From positions 62,001-126,000 of the forward strand of contig SUVG01000004.1 of the NCBI GenBank assembly GCA_015062115.1: a stretch of DNA of 64,000 bases, written 5' to 3'. The position numbers and the translations under genes are program-made. Every line of letters starts with the position of its first letter. Position 1 is the stretch's first letter. This DNA is from Elusimicrobium sp. (GTDB lineage: Bacteria; Elusimicrobiota; Elusimicrobia; Elusimicrobiales; Elusimicrobiaceae). Below the pieces are notes generated by a model. That model searched no databases. It was not told the origin of the DNA and saw only the letters and a program-made list of their open reading frames with translations. This document shows, piece by piece, positions 34,476 through 42,795 of the stretch.

Positions 34476-35219
34476 ATGAAAAAACAAGTTTTGTTGTTCA
34501 GCCTGTTGTTGCCGTTTGCCTTTAGTCCGTCTTGGGCACGGGAAAGCTTAAAAACTGATTCCGCCCAAGCGGCTCGCCTAAAAGATACTATCACCCAAAA
34601 AGCCTATCAGGTGCTTCATGCCAATAAAAGTAAAGACTCTCTTTCCAAAACCCTTGAGCAAGATATCGTGGATACCTTAAAACAAGAATATCCCCAAGCA
34701 GAGGGTATTTTTAATGCGGGTCAAATCTACTATCAATATGTACAAAATGCCTCTTTGCCTAACGAAACTACTGCGGGTTACTTGTTTGCGGTAAAGGAAG
34801 AAAAACAAGTTACTTATTATATGGTATCCACTTATTTGCGCCAATCTTGGAGTAAACCGGTATTGAGTGATTTTAATTTGCTATCCCGGGTAGATGCTGC
34901 GCAGGCCCTTCCTTTGGATATATTAACCGCTAAAATCAAATTGCTTAAATATGAATTGGAAGAACTTTCCGCAGATTCCAACTTGTTAAAAGTTATGTTT
35001 TCGGCGGCAGATATTAACGAAATAAAATCCGTTTTGAAAGTGCATAAAGGGGAAACCTTTGTGGAAGAAGAACAAAACAGACCTGCCTATGAAGGACAAG
35101 TTGAAATTTTGTTAATGAACGGGGAGCACAGAACCCTGCATTTTACTTGTGTGCCCGCCGGAGCCACCGAAGATAAAGAACTTACCTTTGAAAAAGACGA
35201 GTTCCAATTAAAAGCCTAA
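34476..35219 (+). CDS. Secreted protein of unknown function, tandem paralogue 1
   Basis: The start at 34476 (MKKQVLLFS, 247 residues) is chosen because TGGAGA sits eight bases before it; an ATG four codons upstream would bury that site. The signal peptide is cleaved near SWA-RE (residue 21). The mature protein is helix-rich at first, then has TAGYLFAVKEEKQVTYYMVS, LPLDILTAKIKLLKYEL and, near the end, VEILLMNGEHRTLHF. The same order of blocks occurs in the next gene, so the two are probably paralogues. No catalytic motif or known domain is seen. Confidence 0.7.
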   Translation: MKKQVLLFSLLLPFAFSPSWARESLKTDSAQAARLKDTITQKAYQVLHANKSKDSLSKTLEQDIVDTLKQEYPQAEGIFNAGQIYYQYVQNASLPNETTAGYLFAVKEEKQVTYYMVSTYLRQSWSKPVLSDFNLLSRVDAAQALPLDILTAKIKLLKYELEELSADSNLLKVMFSAADINEIKSVLKVHKGETFVEEEQNRPAYEGQVEILLMNGEHRTLHFTCVPAGATEDKELTFEKDEFQLKA

Positions 35220-35240
35220 ACTCTTCCGGGAAAAATATAT

Positions 35241-35269
35241 AAAAAGCACCTCAAAAAGGGTGCTTTTTT
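35241..35269 (+). terminator. Terminator between the two secreted paralogues
   Basis: AAAAGCACC pairs with GGGTGCTTTT around TCAAAAA; T tract follows. The two paralogues are therefore separately controlled. Confidence 0.85.
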
Positions 35270-35287
35270 ATTGCCTGATTTTTACAA

Positions 35288-35352
35288 GACCCAGAAACAG
35301 GGCCCTCAAAAAATAGGAAGTTAGGCCCACTAAAAAATGGGCCCTTTGACCC
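35288..35352 (+). promoter_or_regulatory. Cluster of GACCC/GGGCCC sites upstream of the second secreted paralogue
   Basis: GACCC (35288), AGGGCCCT (35299-35306), GGCCC (35324-35328) and GGGCCCTTTGACCC (35339-35352) occur in 65 bases. The last matches the shared element and abuts TTGTGA, a possible -35. An A+T-rich TATATC/TATATA stretch follows before the ATG. Confidence 0.55.
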
Positions 35353-35401
35353 TTGTGAATTTTACCTTCAATTTATATCTTATATATAAGAGAGCAAAAC
35401 T

Positions 35402-36178
35402 ATGAAGAAACTTCTTTCCTTTATCTTAATGGCTTTATTCATGTGGACGGCCGCTTTCCCGGCTTATGCCAATATGAACTCCCTCTACGGAAAGAAATCT
35501 CGTCAATTTGCTAATGCCATTGAAAGAGCGGTCGCCTCAGTCCGTATGGAACTGGGGTCGATTCTTTCTTCTGCCAGTTTGGATATTCCCGAAGAAATAT
35601 TCCCGCAACTTTTACTCTTTTTTTCCGAAGAACACCCGCAAGACAGTATCATCGATAATTTTGGGGAAATTTATAAACAAACCGTTGTTGAAGACCTAGT
35701 CGTTCAATCTAAAATTCACGGTTATTACTTCCGTGTGACGGAGGGAGATACCTATTATTATTACTATGTTCAAATTGTTATAGATCGGGAAGGAAAATTT
35801 ACCCTTCTTCCTGTTGAGTTTTTGAACGAAGAAAAAATTGCAGACGGATTACCCAGCGATGAGTTATTCCAGCACATTATTCGCTTAAAATCTTCCTTGT
35901 CTTTAATTCTCTGTGCGGGAAGTGATGTTTCTTTGCCGAAAAATGCCCTGAAAGCCTTTGCCAAAAAGCTGCCTTTGGGAAGCCTTTTAGAGATATACAG
36001 TGCCACGGTTTTGAAGGAACGCAAAAGTTGGAATAAGTACAGAGAAAGAACTTTGGAAGTAAAAGTTAAATATCGTCTAAGAAACGGTCTTATTGAAGAA
36101 GAATTTTTTAACCTGATTAAGCCCCTCCAAAACAATTATACAAAAGACTATTATTACGAAACCGAATTTGTGTTATAA
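35402..36178 (+). CDS. Secreted protein of unknown function, tandem paralogue 2
   Basis: The 258-residue protein has a signal peptide ending near AYA-NM (residue 24). Blocks that line up with the previous gene are IHGYYFRVTEGDTYYYYYVQ, LPSDELFQHIIRLKSSLSL and VKVKYRLRNGLIEEEFF near the C terminus. Identity is low, so common origin is inferred from size, signal peptide, block order and shared control element. The ribosome binding site is weak (AGAGAG). A terminator follows. Function unknown. Confidence 0.7.
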   Translation: MKKLLSFILMALFMWTAAFPAYANMNSLYGKKSRQFANAIERAVASVRMELGSILSSASLDIPEEIFPQLLLFFSEEHPQDSIIDNFGEIYKQTVVEDLVVQSKIHGYYFRVTEGDTYYYYYVQIVIDREGKFTLLPVEFLNEEKIADGLPSDELFQHIIRLKSSLSLILCAGSDVSLPKNALKAFAKKLPLGSLLEIYSATVLKERKSWNKYRERTLEVKVKYRLRNGLIEEEFFNLIKPLQNNYTKDYYYETEFVL

Positions 36179-36197
36179 CTGTTCATGCTATCGTAGA

Positions 36198-36223
36198 GCC
36201 CCGTGAAAAACGGGGTTTTTTTA
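36198..36223 (+). terminator. Terminator after paralogue 2
   Basis: GCCCCGT pairs with ACGGGGT around GAAAA-type loop, followed by seven T residues. Confidence 0.88.
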
Positions 36224-36236
36224 TGTTTTATGCGTT

Positions 36237-36250
36237 TGATATAATAAAGT
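36237..36250 (+). promoter_or_regulatory. Extended -10 next to the trypsin-like lipoprotein start
   Basis: TGATATAAT (36237-36245) ends five bases before the ATG at 36251, with no ribosome binding site: a leaderless arrangement. Confidence 0.5.
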
Positions 36251-37627
36251 ATGCTTTCCTTTTCCGTTCTGCGCAAAGGGAGTTTGTTTCTCTTTTTGCT
36301 TGTGTTTTGCTTACTTGTGAGTGCTTGCAGTTATCATGGACGGTTACGGCGGGGTATTTATAAAACCCCTTCTTTTCCCGATAAAATAGAAGCAAGCGTG
36401 CTTGTCGTTTCGGATTATTTTATCCAACACTCTTTTTCTTTTAAGGACGATAACCTTTCTCCCGTTAACGAATACTCCTTCCGCACGGATGATGGCGCCG
36501 CCGTAGCCGCGGCCGATGCCTTGGGAACCCTTTTCTCCAGGGTGGACGCCGGAGAAAAACGGTTGTCTTCCCGGTACGATTTGCTTGCTGAATTGGATTA
36601 CCAAATAGAGGAAGACAGAAGATTATATGTAAATAAAGTGGAAACGGAAGGCCGCTTCTTATGGGTAAGACGCCAATATCTCCCGGGCTTTACCACGCGG
36701 GTAACGCTTACCTTGCGCTATCCTCACAACAAAATGCCGCTTTTGTCTTTTTCCGCCCGTCGGCACAGCAATTTAGCTTATAACAATCTGGCCGTAGGGC
36801 TTTATTGGTTTAACGAACTGACTTTTTCGCTCTTTTTCCCGGTGGTGGCTCCGGCTTATGTGCAAGCCTCGGGGATAAGTGCCCGCTCCATTTTAGAGCG
36901 TGATTTGCGTTCCGCGTTAAAGGAAATTATGAAAAAAGTGGAAGAAAACCGCTTGGTATTTTACCCGCTGGGGGATCCCTTCCTGCCGCGCCGGGACGAC
37001 CCCTACAAAGAATATTTGCGCAAAACCGTATATTTGGAACTTCCGGACGGACACGGAACCGGTTTTTTTATCAGTGCGGACGGATATTTGCTTACCAACG
37101 CTCATGTGTTGGGCAATTCCCGCGATGCACGCTTCTACCTGTATGAAGATTTGCCCTTCTTGCCGAACCGTGCCGATCCCCCGTTTCGGTATGCACGCGT
37201 GATAAAGGTAAACAAGTCGCGCGATTTAGCCCTCTTAAAAGCAGAGGGGGAATATCCTTACTTTGAACTGGACGATGACCGTTCCCACTATCAAACAGGC
37301 AAAACGGTGCTTGCGTTGGGCAACCCGCAGGATAAAATGTGGACGATGACCCAAGGCATCATCAGTGCGGTTCATAATTATAACGGAACGGACGAAATCC
37401 AAATTGATGCCGCCATAAACCCAGGCAACAGCGGCGGGCCTTTGGTTTTGAAAGATTCGGGGAAAGTGATAGGGGTAACCAGCCGCTCGATAAACCCCGT
37501 TCAGGGAAGCGGCCTTGGGTATGCGATATCTGCGTTTGAGGTGCTGCGTACTTTGGGTATAGACCCCGCAAACCATCTGTTCCCGTCGGTGGAAGAAGGG
37601 GAAAAAGAGCCCCAACCCAAGAACTAA
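36251..37627 (+). CDS. Lipoprotein with C-terminal trypsin-like (HtrA/Deg-type) serine protease domain
   Basis: The 458-residue protein has a signal peptide with lipobox LVSAC (Cys26). Residues ~30-250 form an unrecognised domain. Residues ~265-440 are a chymotrypsin-fold protease of the Deg class: His285 in TNAHV, Asp325 in SRDLALLK and Ser394 in GNSGGP, all present. No PDZ domain follows, unlike DegP or DegS; the protein stops soon after SGLGYAIS. It is likely an envelope protease tethered to a membrane. The N-terminal domain probably confers targeting or substrate choice. Confidence 0.85.
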   Translation: MLSFSVLRKGSLFLFLLVFCLLVSACSYHGRLRRGIYKTPSFPDKIEASVLVVSDYFIQHSFSFKDDNLSPVNEYSFRTDDGAAVAAADALGTLFSRVDAGEKRLSSRYDLLAELDYQIEEDRRLYVNKVETEGRFLWVRRQYLPGFTTRVTLTLRYPHNKMPLLSFSARRHSNLAYNNLAVGLYWFNELTFSLFFPVVAPAYVQASGISARSILERDLRSALKEIMKKVEENRLVFYPLGDPFLPRRDDPYKEYLRKTVYLELPDGHGTGFFISADGYLLTNAHVLGNSRDARFYLYEDLPFLPNRADPPFRYARVIKVNKSRDLALLKAEGEYPYFELDDDRSHYQTGKTVLALGNPQDKMWTMTQGIISAVHNYNGTDEIQIDAAINPGNSGGPLVLKDSGKVIGVTSRSINPVQGSGLGYAISAFEVLRTLGIDPANHLFPSVEEGEKEPQPKN

Positions 37628-37707
37628 AAAGCCAATCGTCTTAAAATTATGTAAAATAAATAAAAGTAGTTTTTTGTTATTATCAAGGAACAGAGGTACC
37701 TTTTGTT

Positions 37708-38223
37708 ATGAAAAAAACAACTGTAAAAAAAGCGGCTACCGCCAAGAAAGCCAAAGTAACCGCCAAAACTGCCGTAAAAGAATCGCCGATTTTGAAAGAA
37801 GTAAAACAACTTTACGGCTTCATGCAGGACAATAACATTGACACCATTGAATACGATCAAAAGGGTTTGTATTTGCGCTTGGTAAAAGCGAAACCGGCCG
37901 TTGTACCCGTGCCCGTAAATATGGGGGGCATGGTGTCCGCCTCCGCCGGTAACGGGGCCGTTGCTCCGGAGCAGGAACAATACAAAGAAGTTATTAAATC
38001 TTCTCTTATGGGTATTTTCTTCCGCGGCTCCACTCCGTCCGCTCCGCCTTTTGTAAAAGAAGGTGCCCGTGTGAATAAAGGCGATGTTATCTGCTTGGTG
38101 GAAGCCATGAAGGTTTTCAACGAAATGCGTGCCGAATTCCCTTGTATTATTAAAAAAGTATTGGTGGAAAACGGCAAGCCGGTTAAACAAGGCGATGCTC
38201 TTTTTGCCATTGAACGGGTATAA
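37708..38223 (+). CDS. accB: Biotin carboxyl carrier protein of acetyl-CoA carboxylase, with Lys-rich tail
   Basis: The 171-residue protein ends in a biotinyl domain with EAMKVFNEM, Lys135 being the biotin site, and the AccB thumb-like segment FFRGSTPSAPPFV. It carries the carboxyl group in malonyl-CoA synthesis. The first ~27 residues are Lys/Ala/Thr-rich (KKTTVKKAATAKKAKV), very like the tail of PPDK at 28739. accC is not adjacent. GAGG lies upstream of the ATG. A winged-helix protein follows three bases later. Confidence 0.9.
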   Translation: MKKTTVKKAATAKKAKVTAKTAVKESPILKEVKQLYGFMQDNNIDTIEYDQKGLYLRLVKAKPAVVPVPVNMGGMVSASAGNGAVAPEQEQYKEVIKSSLMGIFFRGSTPSAPPFVKEGARVNKGDVICLVEAMKVFNEMRAEFPCIIKKVLVENGKPVKQGDALFAIERV

Positions 38224-38225
38224 GT

Positions 38226-38480
38226 ATGAGTCCTTTACAAGAAAATATCCAAATTGCCGTCAGTCGTATTTCGGAATATTTAACCCAACATAAAACGGCC
38301 ACCTCCTGGCAGTTGAAAGTGGTATGCCGTTTGTCGTCTTCCGTTCTTTATTTAGCCTTGGGAGCGCTTTACGAACAAGGCAAAATTGTGCTGGAAGCCG
38401 ACGGAATTAACTACAACATCACTTGGGGAACCGTGCCGGCTCCCCAGCCGCCTGCCGCACCCATTGCGCAGGATATGTAG
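38226..38480 (+). CDS. Small winged-helix protein (DUF2582-like)
   Basis: The 84-residue protein has the layout of the DUF2582 winged-helix family: an N-terminal helix (QENIQIAVSRISEYL), a helix-turn-helix (SWQLKVVCRLSSSVLYLALGALYEQGKI) and a short wing (VLEADGINYNITW). A Pro/Ala tail ends it. Such proteins are presumed nucleic-acid binding but have no known targets. It begins three bases after accB and ends before a terminator, so it is the second gene of an accB unit and might regulate lipid synthesis; that is only inference. Confidence 0.65.
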   Translation: MSPLQENIQIAVSRISEYLTQHKTATSWQLKVVCRLSSSVLYLALGALYEQGKIVLEADGINYNITWGTVPAPQPPAAPIAQDM

Positions 38481-38495
38481 TATAATTTTTACCTG

Positions 38496-38529
38496 AAAAA
38501 AAGAGCGGAAAAATACTCCGCTCTTTTTT
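38496..38529 (+). terminator. Terminator after accB unit
   Basis: AAAAGAGCGGA pairs with TCCGCTCTTTT around a short loop, with a T tract. Confidence 0.88.
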
Positions 38530-38565
38530 TATCTTTTTTATATCCCATTTACTCCCAAAAAAAGG

Positions 38566-38578
38566 TAAAATAAGATAT
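38566..38578 (+). promoter_or_regulatory. -10-like box next to the ftsK start
   Basis: TAAAAT (38566-38571) is seven bases before the ftsK ATG; no ribosome binding site and no clear -35. Confidence 0.4.
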
Positions 38579-40915
38579 ATGCCAAAGTATTATTACACCG
38601 CTAAAAAATCTAAAAGAAAAACCAAAAAAACTTCCTCCCGTGCGTGGATTCGTACCGCTCTCTATATTTTCGGTTGGGCGTTGTGCGTATGGCTATTTTG
38701 TATTTTATGGTTCAATGTATCCATGGGTACCGTCGGGGAAGAAGTTTCTAAAGGACTTTTTGGCCTTTTGGGCCAAGCCAAAGGACTGCTCCCTTTGTTT
38801 TTAGCGTATTGGCTTATTCAAACCGTGCGTAAAAAAAGTGCCTCTTTTCTGTTTTTCCTTATCGGTACTACCATCACTTTGTTGGGGGCGTCCAGTTTAC
38901 TTGCTTTTCTAAAACTTATCTTTACCGATTCTTTAATCTCCGGCGGTGCCGTAGGGCAGAAAGTTTTTTATGCGCTCAAAGGCATCAGCGGAACGGTGGG
39001 TGCCACCTTGTTCTCTTTAGCGATAGTTCTGGTGGGGTTGCACCTTTTGTTTGCTATTCCGTGGTCAGTTGTTTTGCAGAAGACGGTGGAATTTGTCCGT
39101 AACGATTTTAACGGTTGGATGGACGCACGTGCCGAATTGAAGGAGCGCGTAAAAGAAGGCCGCGAGGCTATAAAAGAAAAGGCCGAAAAGGAACCGAGTG
39201 TTTCCCGCCCGGTAGCGGAAGAAATTCACGAAACTCCCGAAATCCGCCGCACGAAGCCCGTGATTCGCCGCCCGGTAGCCGAACCGATTACCTTGCCCAG
39301 CCGCGAAGAATTATCCTCCACCAAAGCACCCTCGGCCCAAGCGGAAAAACCCGCTGCGCAAGAGAACTCGCAAGAAAACGGTGAAGTGAAAAAATTTGAT
39401 CCTAAAACTTTCCAACTTCCGTCTTTGGATTTATTGAATAATCCCACCGGGGACGGCCTTGTCGGCCCGACGGACGACGAAATTGCCCAAGCCACCAAGC
39501 GGTTGGAAGATACTTTGAAAAGTTTTAAATTGGGCGCTCATGTTATGGGGGTTTCTCCGGGCCCGGTAGTTACTCGATATGAAGTGCAACCTGATGACGG
39601 GGTTAATATATCATCGATTGCCTCTTTGGCGCAAGATATTCAAGCCCGTATGGAGGCTCGTTCCATTAATATTCAAGCCCCCATTCCCGGTAAAAATGCT
39701 GCCGGCATTGATATTCCCAATGATAAATCTGTTACGGTAACCATGCGGGAAATTTTGGAATCTCCCGTCTATGCATCTTCCAATGCGGTATTGCCGATTG
39801 CACTTGGTCGCCATGCTAATGGAGACCCGGCGGGAACGGTGGCTGAAAAGTGGCCTCATATTTTAATTGCCGGTGCTACTAACAGCGGTAAATCTATCTG
39901 CGTACATACGATTATTATGTCTATTTTATTTAAGCATAAACCTGATGAGGTCAAGTTTTTACTTGTCGATCCTAAACGCGTGGAACTGACTCTTTACGAA
40001 GGGATCCCTTATTTGTACGATCCTAAAACTTCCTGTGATGATGCTGACATTGTAACGGATGCCAATGGGGCCGTTAAATCCCTACAGATGCTTGTTAAAG
40101 TGATGGAAAAACGCCTGAACATTATGCAATTGGCAAAAGTAAAAAACATTGAAGGCTATAACGCTTGGGCCAAAGAACACAACGAAGAAAAAATGTTTTA
40201 TATTTTTGTAATTATTGATGAAATGGCCGATTTAATGTTACAGACAAAAGCCGCTATCGTTGATTCCGTCCAACGCCTGGCCCAAATGGGGCGCGCTTTT
40301 GGGATTCACTTAATTTTGTGTACACAACGCCCTTCTGTGCAAGTGATTCCGGGTATTATTAAATCCAATTTTCCTTCGCGCATTGCGTTAAAAGTATCTT
40401 CAGGAACTGACTCCAGAGTTATTTTAGATGGTGTAGGGGCTGAAAATTTGCTCGGCCGAGGAGATATGTTGTTGATAGATTCTTCTACGGATCTTCCTAT
40501 GCGCATTCAAGGGGCTTATGTTTCCGAGAAAGAAATTAAAGCCGTGGCGGACTTTCTCCGCGCACAAGGCGGGCCGGATTATCCTGTCCAAATCGTAGCG
40601 GAAGCGGCCCCCGGTGCCCAACAACGCCCGCAGGACGGCTTGGGAACAAAGCCCGAAGAACAACTGCAAGCCCTGCGCCTGATTAAAGAGCGCCGCCGCG
40701 TATCGCAAGATTTATTAAAAGCCCACTTCGGTTCCAGTGCCCGTGCAACCAATATGCTTAGTGTGCTGGAAATGAAAGGCTATATTTCCAAGCCGGAAGG
40801 TTCCAACCGTTGGGAAATTCACTATGAACTGATTGACCAAGGCATTGAGGAACTTTCCAGCCTTCCGTATGAAAAAAATTACGAGGAACCCTCTTATGAA
40901 ACTGTCTATAAATAA
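38579..40915 (+). CDS. ftsK: DNA translocase FtsK/SpoIIIE
   Basis: The 778-residue protein has about four N-terminal membrane segments (25-175), a charged linker (~190-275) and the alpha-beta motor domains. The Walker A loop GATNSGKS is at 432-439, Walker B is VIIDEMADLM near 545, and LCTQRPSVQVI and LLGRGDML follow. The C-terminal gamma winged helix (~705-770, SARATNMLSVLEMKGYI) reads orienting KOPS-like sequences in relatives. It pumps chromosome ends through the closing septum and activates XerCD. The linker is short compared with E. coli FtsK. The 3' end overlaps the lolA-like gene by 20 bases. Confidence 0.95.
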   Translation: MPKYYYTAKKSKRKTKKTSSRAWIRTALYIFGWALCVWLFCILWFNVSMGTVGEEVSKGLFGLLGQAKGLLPLFLAYWLIQTVRKKSASFLFFLIGTTITLLGASSLLAFLKLIFTDSLISGGAVGQKVFYALKGISGTVGATLFSLAIVLVGLHLLFAIPWSVVLQKTVEFVRNDFNGWMDARAELKERVKEGREAIKEKAEKEPSVSRPVAEEIHETPEIRRTKPVIRRPVAEPITLPSREELSSTKAPSAQAEKPAAQENSQENGEVKKFDPKTFQLPSLDLLNNPTGDGLVGPTDDEIAQATKRLEDTLKSFKLGAHVMGVSPGPVVTRYEVQPDDGVNISSIASLAQDIQARMEARSINIQAPIPGKNAAGIDIPNDKSVTVTMREILESPVYASSNAVLPIALGRHANGDPAGTVAEKWPHILIAGATNSGKSICVHTIIMSILFKHKPDEVKFLLVDPKRVELTLYEGIPYLYDPKTSCDDADIVTDANGAVKSLQMLVKVMEKRLNIMQLAKVKNIEGYNAWAKEHNEEKMFYIFVIIDEMADLMLQTKAAIVDSVQRLAQMGRAFGIHLILCTQRPSVQVIPGIIKSNFPSRIALKVSSGTDSRVILDGVGAENLLGRGDMLLIDSSTDLPMRIQGAYVSEKEIKAVADFLRAQGGPDYPVQIVAEAAPGAQQRPQDGLGTKPEEQLQALRLIKERRRVSQDLLKAHFGSSARATNMLSVLEMKGYISKPEGSNRWEIHYELIDQGIEELSSLPYEKNYEEPSYETVYK

Positions 40916-41684
40916 AGGTTTATGGGCCCTTGTTTTGGCCTGCGGGGTGAGTGCCTGTTCCAATTCGGCCGAACCGACTTTGGTGCCCGAAACCTCGGCC
41001 CAGCCCCAACAAACGATAGCGGAAACCGCACCCGTCAAACAGGAAAAGCCCGTTGCCCCTGCGCCGGAAACAACCCCTGCTCCCGCACCGAAACCGACTG
41101 CCGAAAAAACCAAAGCGGTAAAAACTTTTTCGGCGGAAGAGTTGGCGGAAGAATTGAAAGCCTGGGATAAAAAATTGACTTTCTTGTCCACCTCTTTTGA
41201 ACAATCTACTTCGTATGACGGGGTTCTCGTCAGCCAATCTCAAGGAACTTTATCCTACGATAAAGCAAAAAATTTCTTGCGTTTGGATACATTGGACAAA
41301 CAAGGAGAGGCGGAACAATCGGCCATTACCGATAAAAAAGAAATTATCATTTTAGATAATGCCGGCAACCAAGTAACCACCCTTTCTTGGACGGATTGGC
41401 AAGAAGGCCAACCCAACCAGGCCTTGTACGATTTCGGCAATTATACGGCTTTAGTAAACCGTCATCAGGCTTCCTTAAAAAGCCAAACGGAAGACGAAGC
41501 CGTTTTGCTCTTAACCCCCAAAGCTGGGGAAGAATACAAACTCTATTTAACGCTTGATAAAGCGGACTTTTTTCCGAAAACGATTGCCATTGAGGCCGAC
41601 TTGATGCTCACTCGGGCGGAGTTAAAAAATACCCGTAAAAACCAATCGCTTCCGGCGGATACTTTTGGAGGATTCTTTCAATGA
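40896..41684 (+). CDS. LolA-like lipoprotein (outer-membrane lipoprotein carrier fold)
   Basis: The start at 40896 gives 262 residues with GAGGA upstream; the frame extends 21 codons into ftsK but the signal peptide starts here. Lipobox VSAC (Cys19) implies lipidation, unusual for LolA, which is soluble and periplasmic. A Pro/Ala/Thr/Lys linker (~20-75) leads to the LolA domain (~80-260): FLSTSFEQSTSY, SQGTLSYDKAKNFLRLD, DKKEIIILDN. ftsK-lolA adjacency is common. It may carry or sort lipoproteins from an anchored position, or be a LolB-like receptor; sequence does not decide. Confidence 0.75.
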   Translation: MKLSINKGLWALVLACGVSACSNSAEPTLVPETSAQPQQTIAETAPVKQEKPVAPAPETTPAPAPKPTAEKTKAVKTFSAEELAEELKAWDKKLTFLSTSFEQSTSYDGVLVSQSQGTLSYDKAKNFLRLDTLDKQGEAEQSAITDKKEIIILDNAGNQVTTLSWTDWQEGQPNQALYDFGNYTALVNRHQASLKSQTEDEAVLLLTPKAGEEYKLYLTLDKADFFPKTIAIEADLMLTRAELKNTRKNQSLPADTFGGFFQ

Positions 41685-42301
41685 TGACACTTCCCAATAA
41701 AATCACACTCACGCGTGCCGCGCTGTCTATTGTTATGTTTATCTTTATTTTGATTCCGTGCGGTTGGACGCGCCTTATTGCCACGCTTATTTTTATCGTG
41801 GCGGCCAGTACGGACTGGGTGGACGGCAAAATCGCTCGCGAAACCAACACCATTACTCCCTTCGGCGCGATTGTGGATCCGTTTGTGGATAAAATTTTAG
41901 TTTCTGCGGCACTTTTTGCGTTTGTGGGTATTCGTGAATTAGATGTACCCATTTGGGCTGTATTCTTTATTATCTTGCGTGAACTCATGATTTCCACTTT
42001 GCGCGTAATTGCCGCGTTGGAAGGCAAAGTGATGGCGGCCGAACGCTGGGGAAAATTCAAAACCGTTATTCAAATGGTGGCAGTCGGCACTATTTTCTTT
42101 GTAGTAGATGTGTACCATTTATCCCACATTTTAACGGGTTGTGCCCAACAAGTGTGCGTAATTCTTTTCCTTACGCTTAAAAAGGTTCCGTATGCCATTA
42201 CCGCTATTGCGGCTGTAATTACCTGGATCAGTGCCGTTTCCTATTTGAAAAACAACTGGGAACTGCTTAAAAAATCGTGGAGTTTGCCTCAATGCAAATA
42301 G
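41681..42301 (+). CDS. pgsA: CDP-diacylglycerol-glycerol-3-phosphate 3-phosphatidyltransferase
   Basis: The 206-residue membrane enzyme makes phosphatidylglycerophosphate. The CDP-alcohol phosphotransferase motif is complete: Asp48-Gly49-x2-Ala52-Arg53-x8-Gly62-x3-Asp66-x3-Asp70. About five membrane spans are seen. GGAGG lies nine bases upstream of the first ATG; a second ATG follows immediately, so the start is uncertain by one residue. It overlaps the lolA-like stop by four bases and pgpA by ten, and PgpA performs the next step. Confidence 0.94.
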   Translation: MMTLPNKITLTRAALSIVMFIFILIPCGWTRLIATLIFIVAASTDWVDGKIARETNTITPFGAIVDPFVDKILVSAALFAFVGIRELDVPIWAVFFIILRELMISTLRVIAALEGKVMAAERWGKFKTVIQMVAVGTIFFVVDVYHLSHILTGCAQQVCVILFLTLKKVPYAITAIAAVITWISAVSYLKNNWELLKKSWSLPQCK

Positions 42302-42774
42302 TCATCAAAGCCTTGGCTACCGGACTTTTTATCAGTTATCTGCCGCCGTTGGTATTTTCCTTCAAAAAAAATACGGGAGCCGGATTTTTGGGCACTTTAA
42401 TGGGGATTCCTTTGGTGCTTTGTTTTCCCAAAGACCCCATGCTCTACGGCATATTGATGCTGGCTTTTTGGGTATTTGCGGTGGTAATATGTAAAAAAGT
42501 AAAATTTAAGGGATATACCGGGCACGATAACCCCAAGGTAGTTATTGACGAAGTGGCCGGGTATGTAACGGCTATGGCTTTTTTACCCAGAGAGTGGCCT
42601 TATTTGTTAGCGGCCTTTGTGTTATTCCGCACCTTTGATACGCTAAAGCCGTGGCTTGTAAAAACTTTTGACAAAATGGAAAACCCCGTCGGGGTTGTGT
42701 TTGATGATGTGGCCGCCGGGTTAATGGCTAACATTTTAATTCAACTTTTTATTATATTTGTTGTTCGGGCATAG
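42292..42774 (+). CDS. pgpA: Phosphatidylglycerophosphatase A
   Basis: The 160-residue membrane protein dephosphorylates PGP to phosphatidylglycerol. The start at 42292 (MQIVIKALATG) is taken, inside the pgsA 3' end, rather than five codons upstream. Family blocks are GAGFLGTLMGIPL near 29, HDNPKVVIDEVAGY near 83-96 (acidic catalytic site) and FRTFDTLKPW near 117-126. Adjacent to pgsA, it completes the pathway to phosphatidylglycerol. Confidence 0.92.
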   Translation: MQIVIKALATGLFISYLPPLVFSFKKNTGAGFLGTLMGIPLVLCFPKDPMLYGILMLAFWVFAVVICKKVKFKGYTGHDNPKVVIDEVAGYVTAMAFLPREWPYLLAAFVLFRTFDTLKPWLVKTFDKMENPVGVVFDDVAAGLMANILIQLFIIFVVRA

Positions 42775-42795
42775 ACCCAAGGAGAAAGAAAGAGT

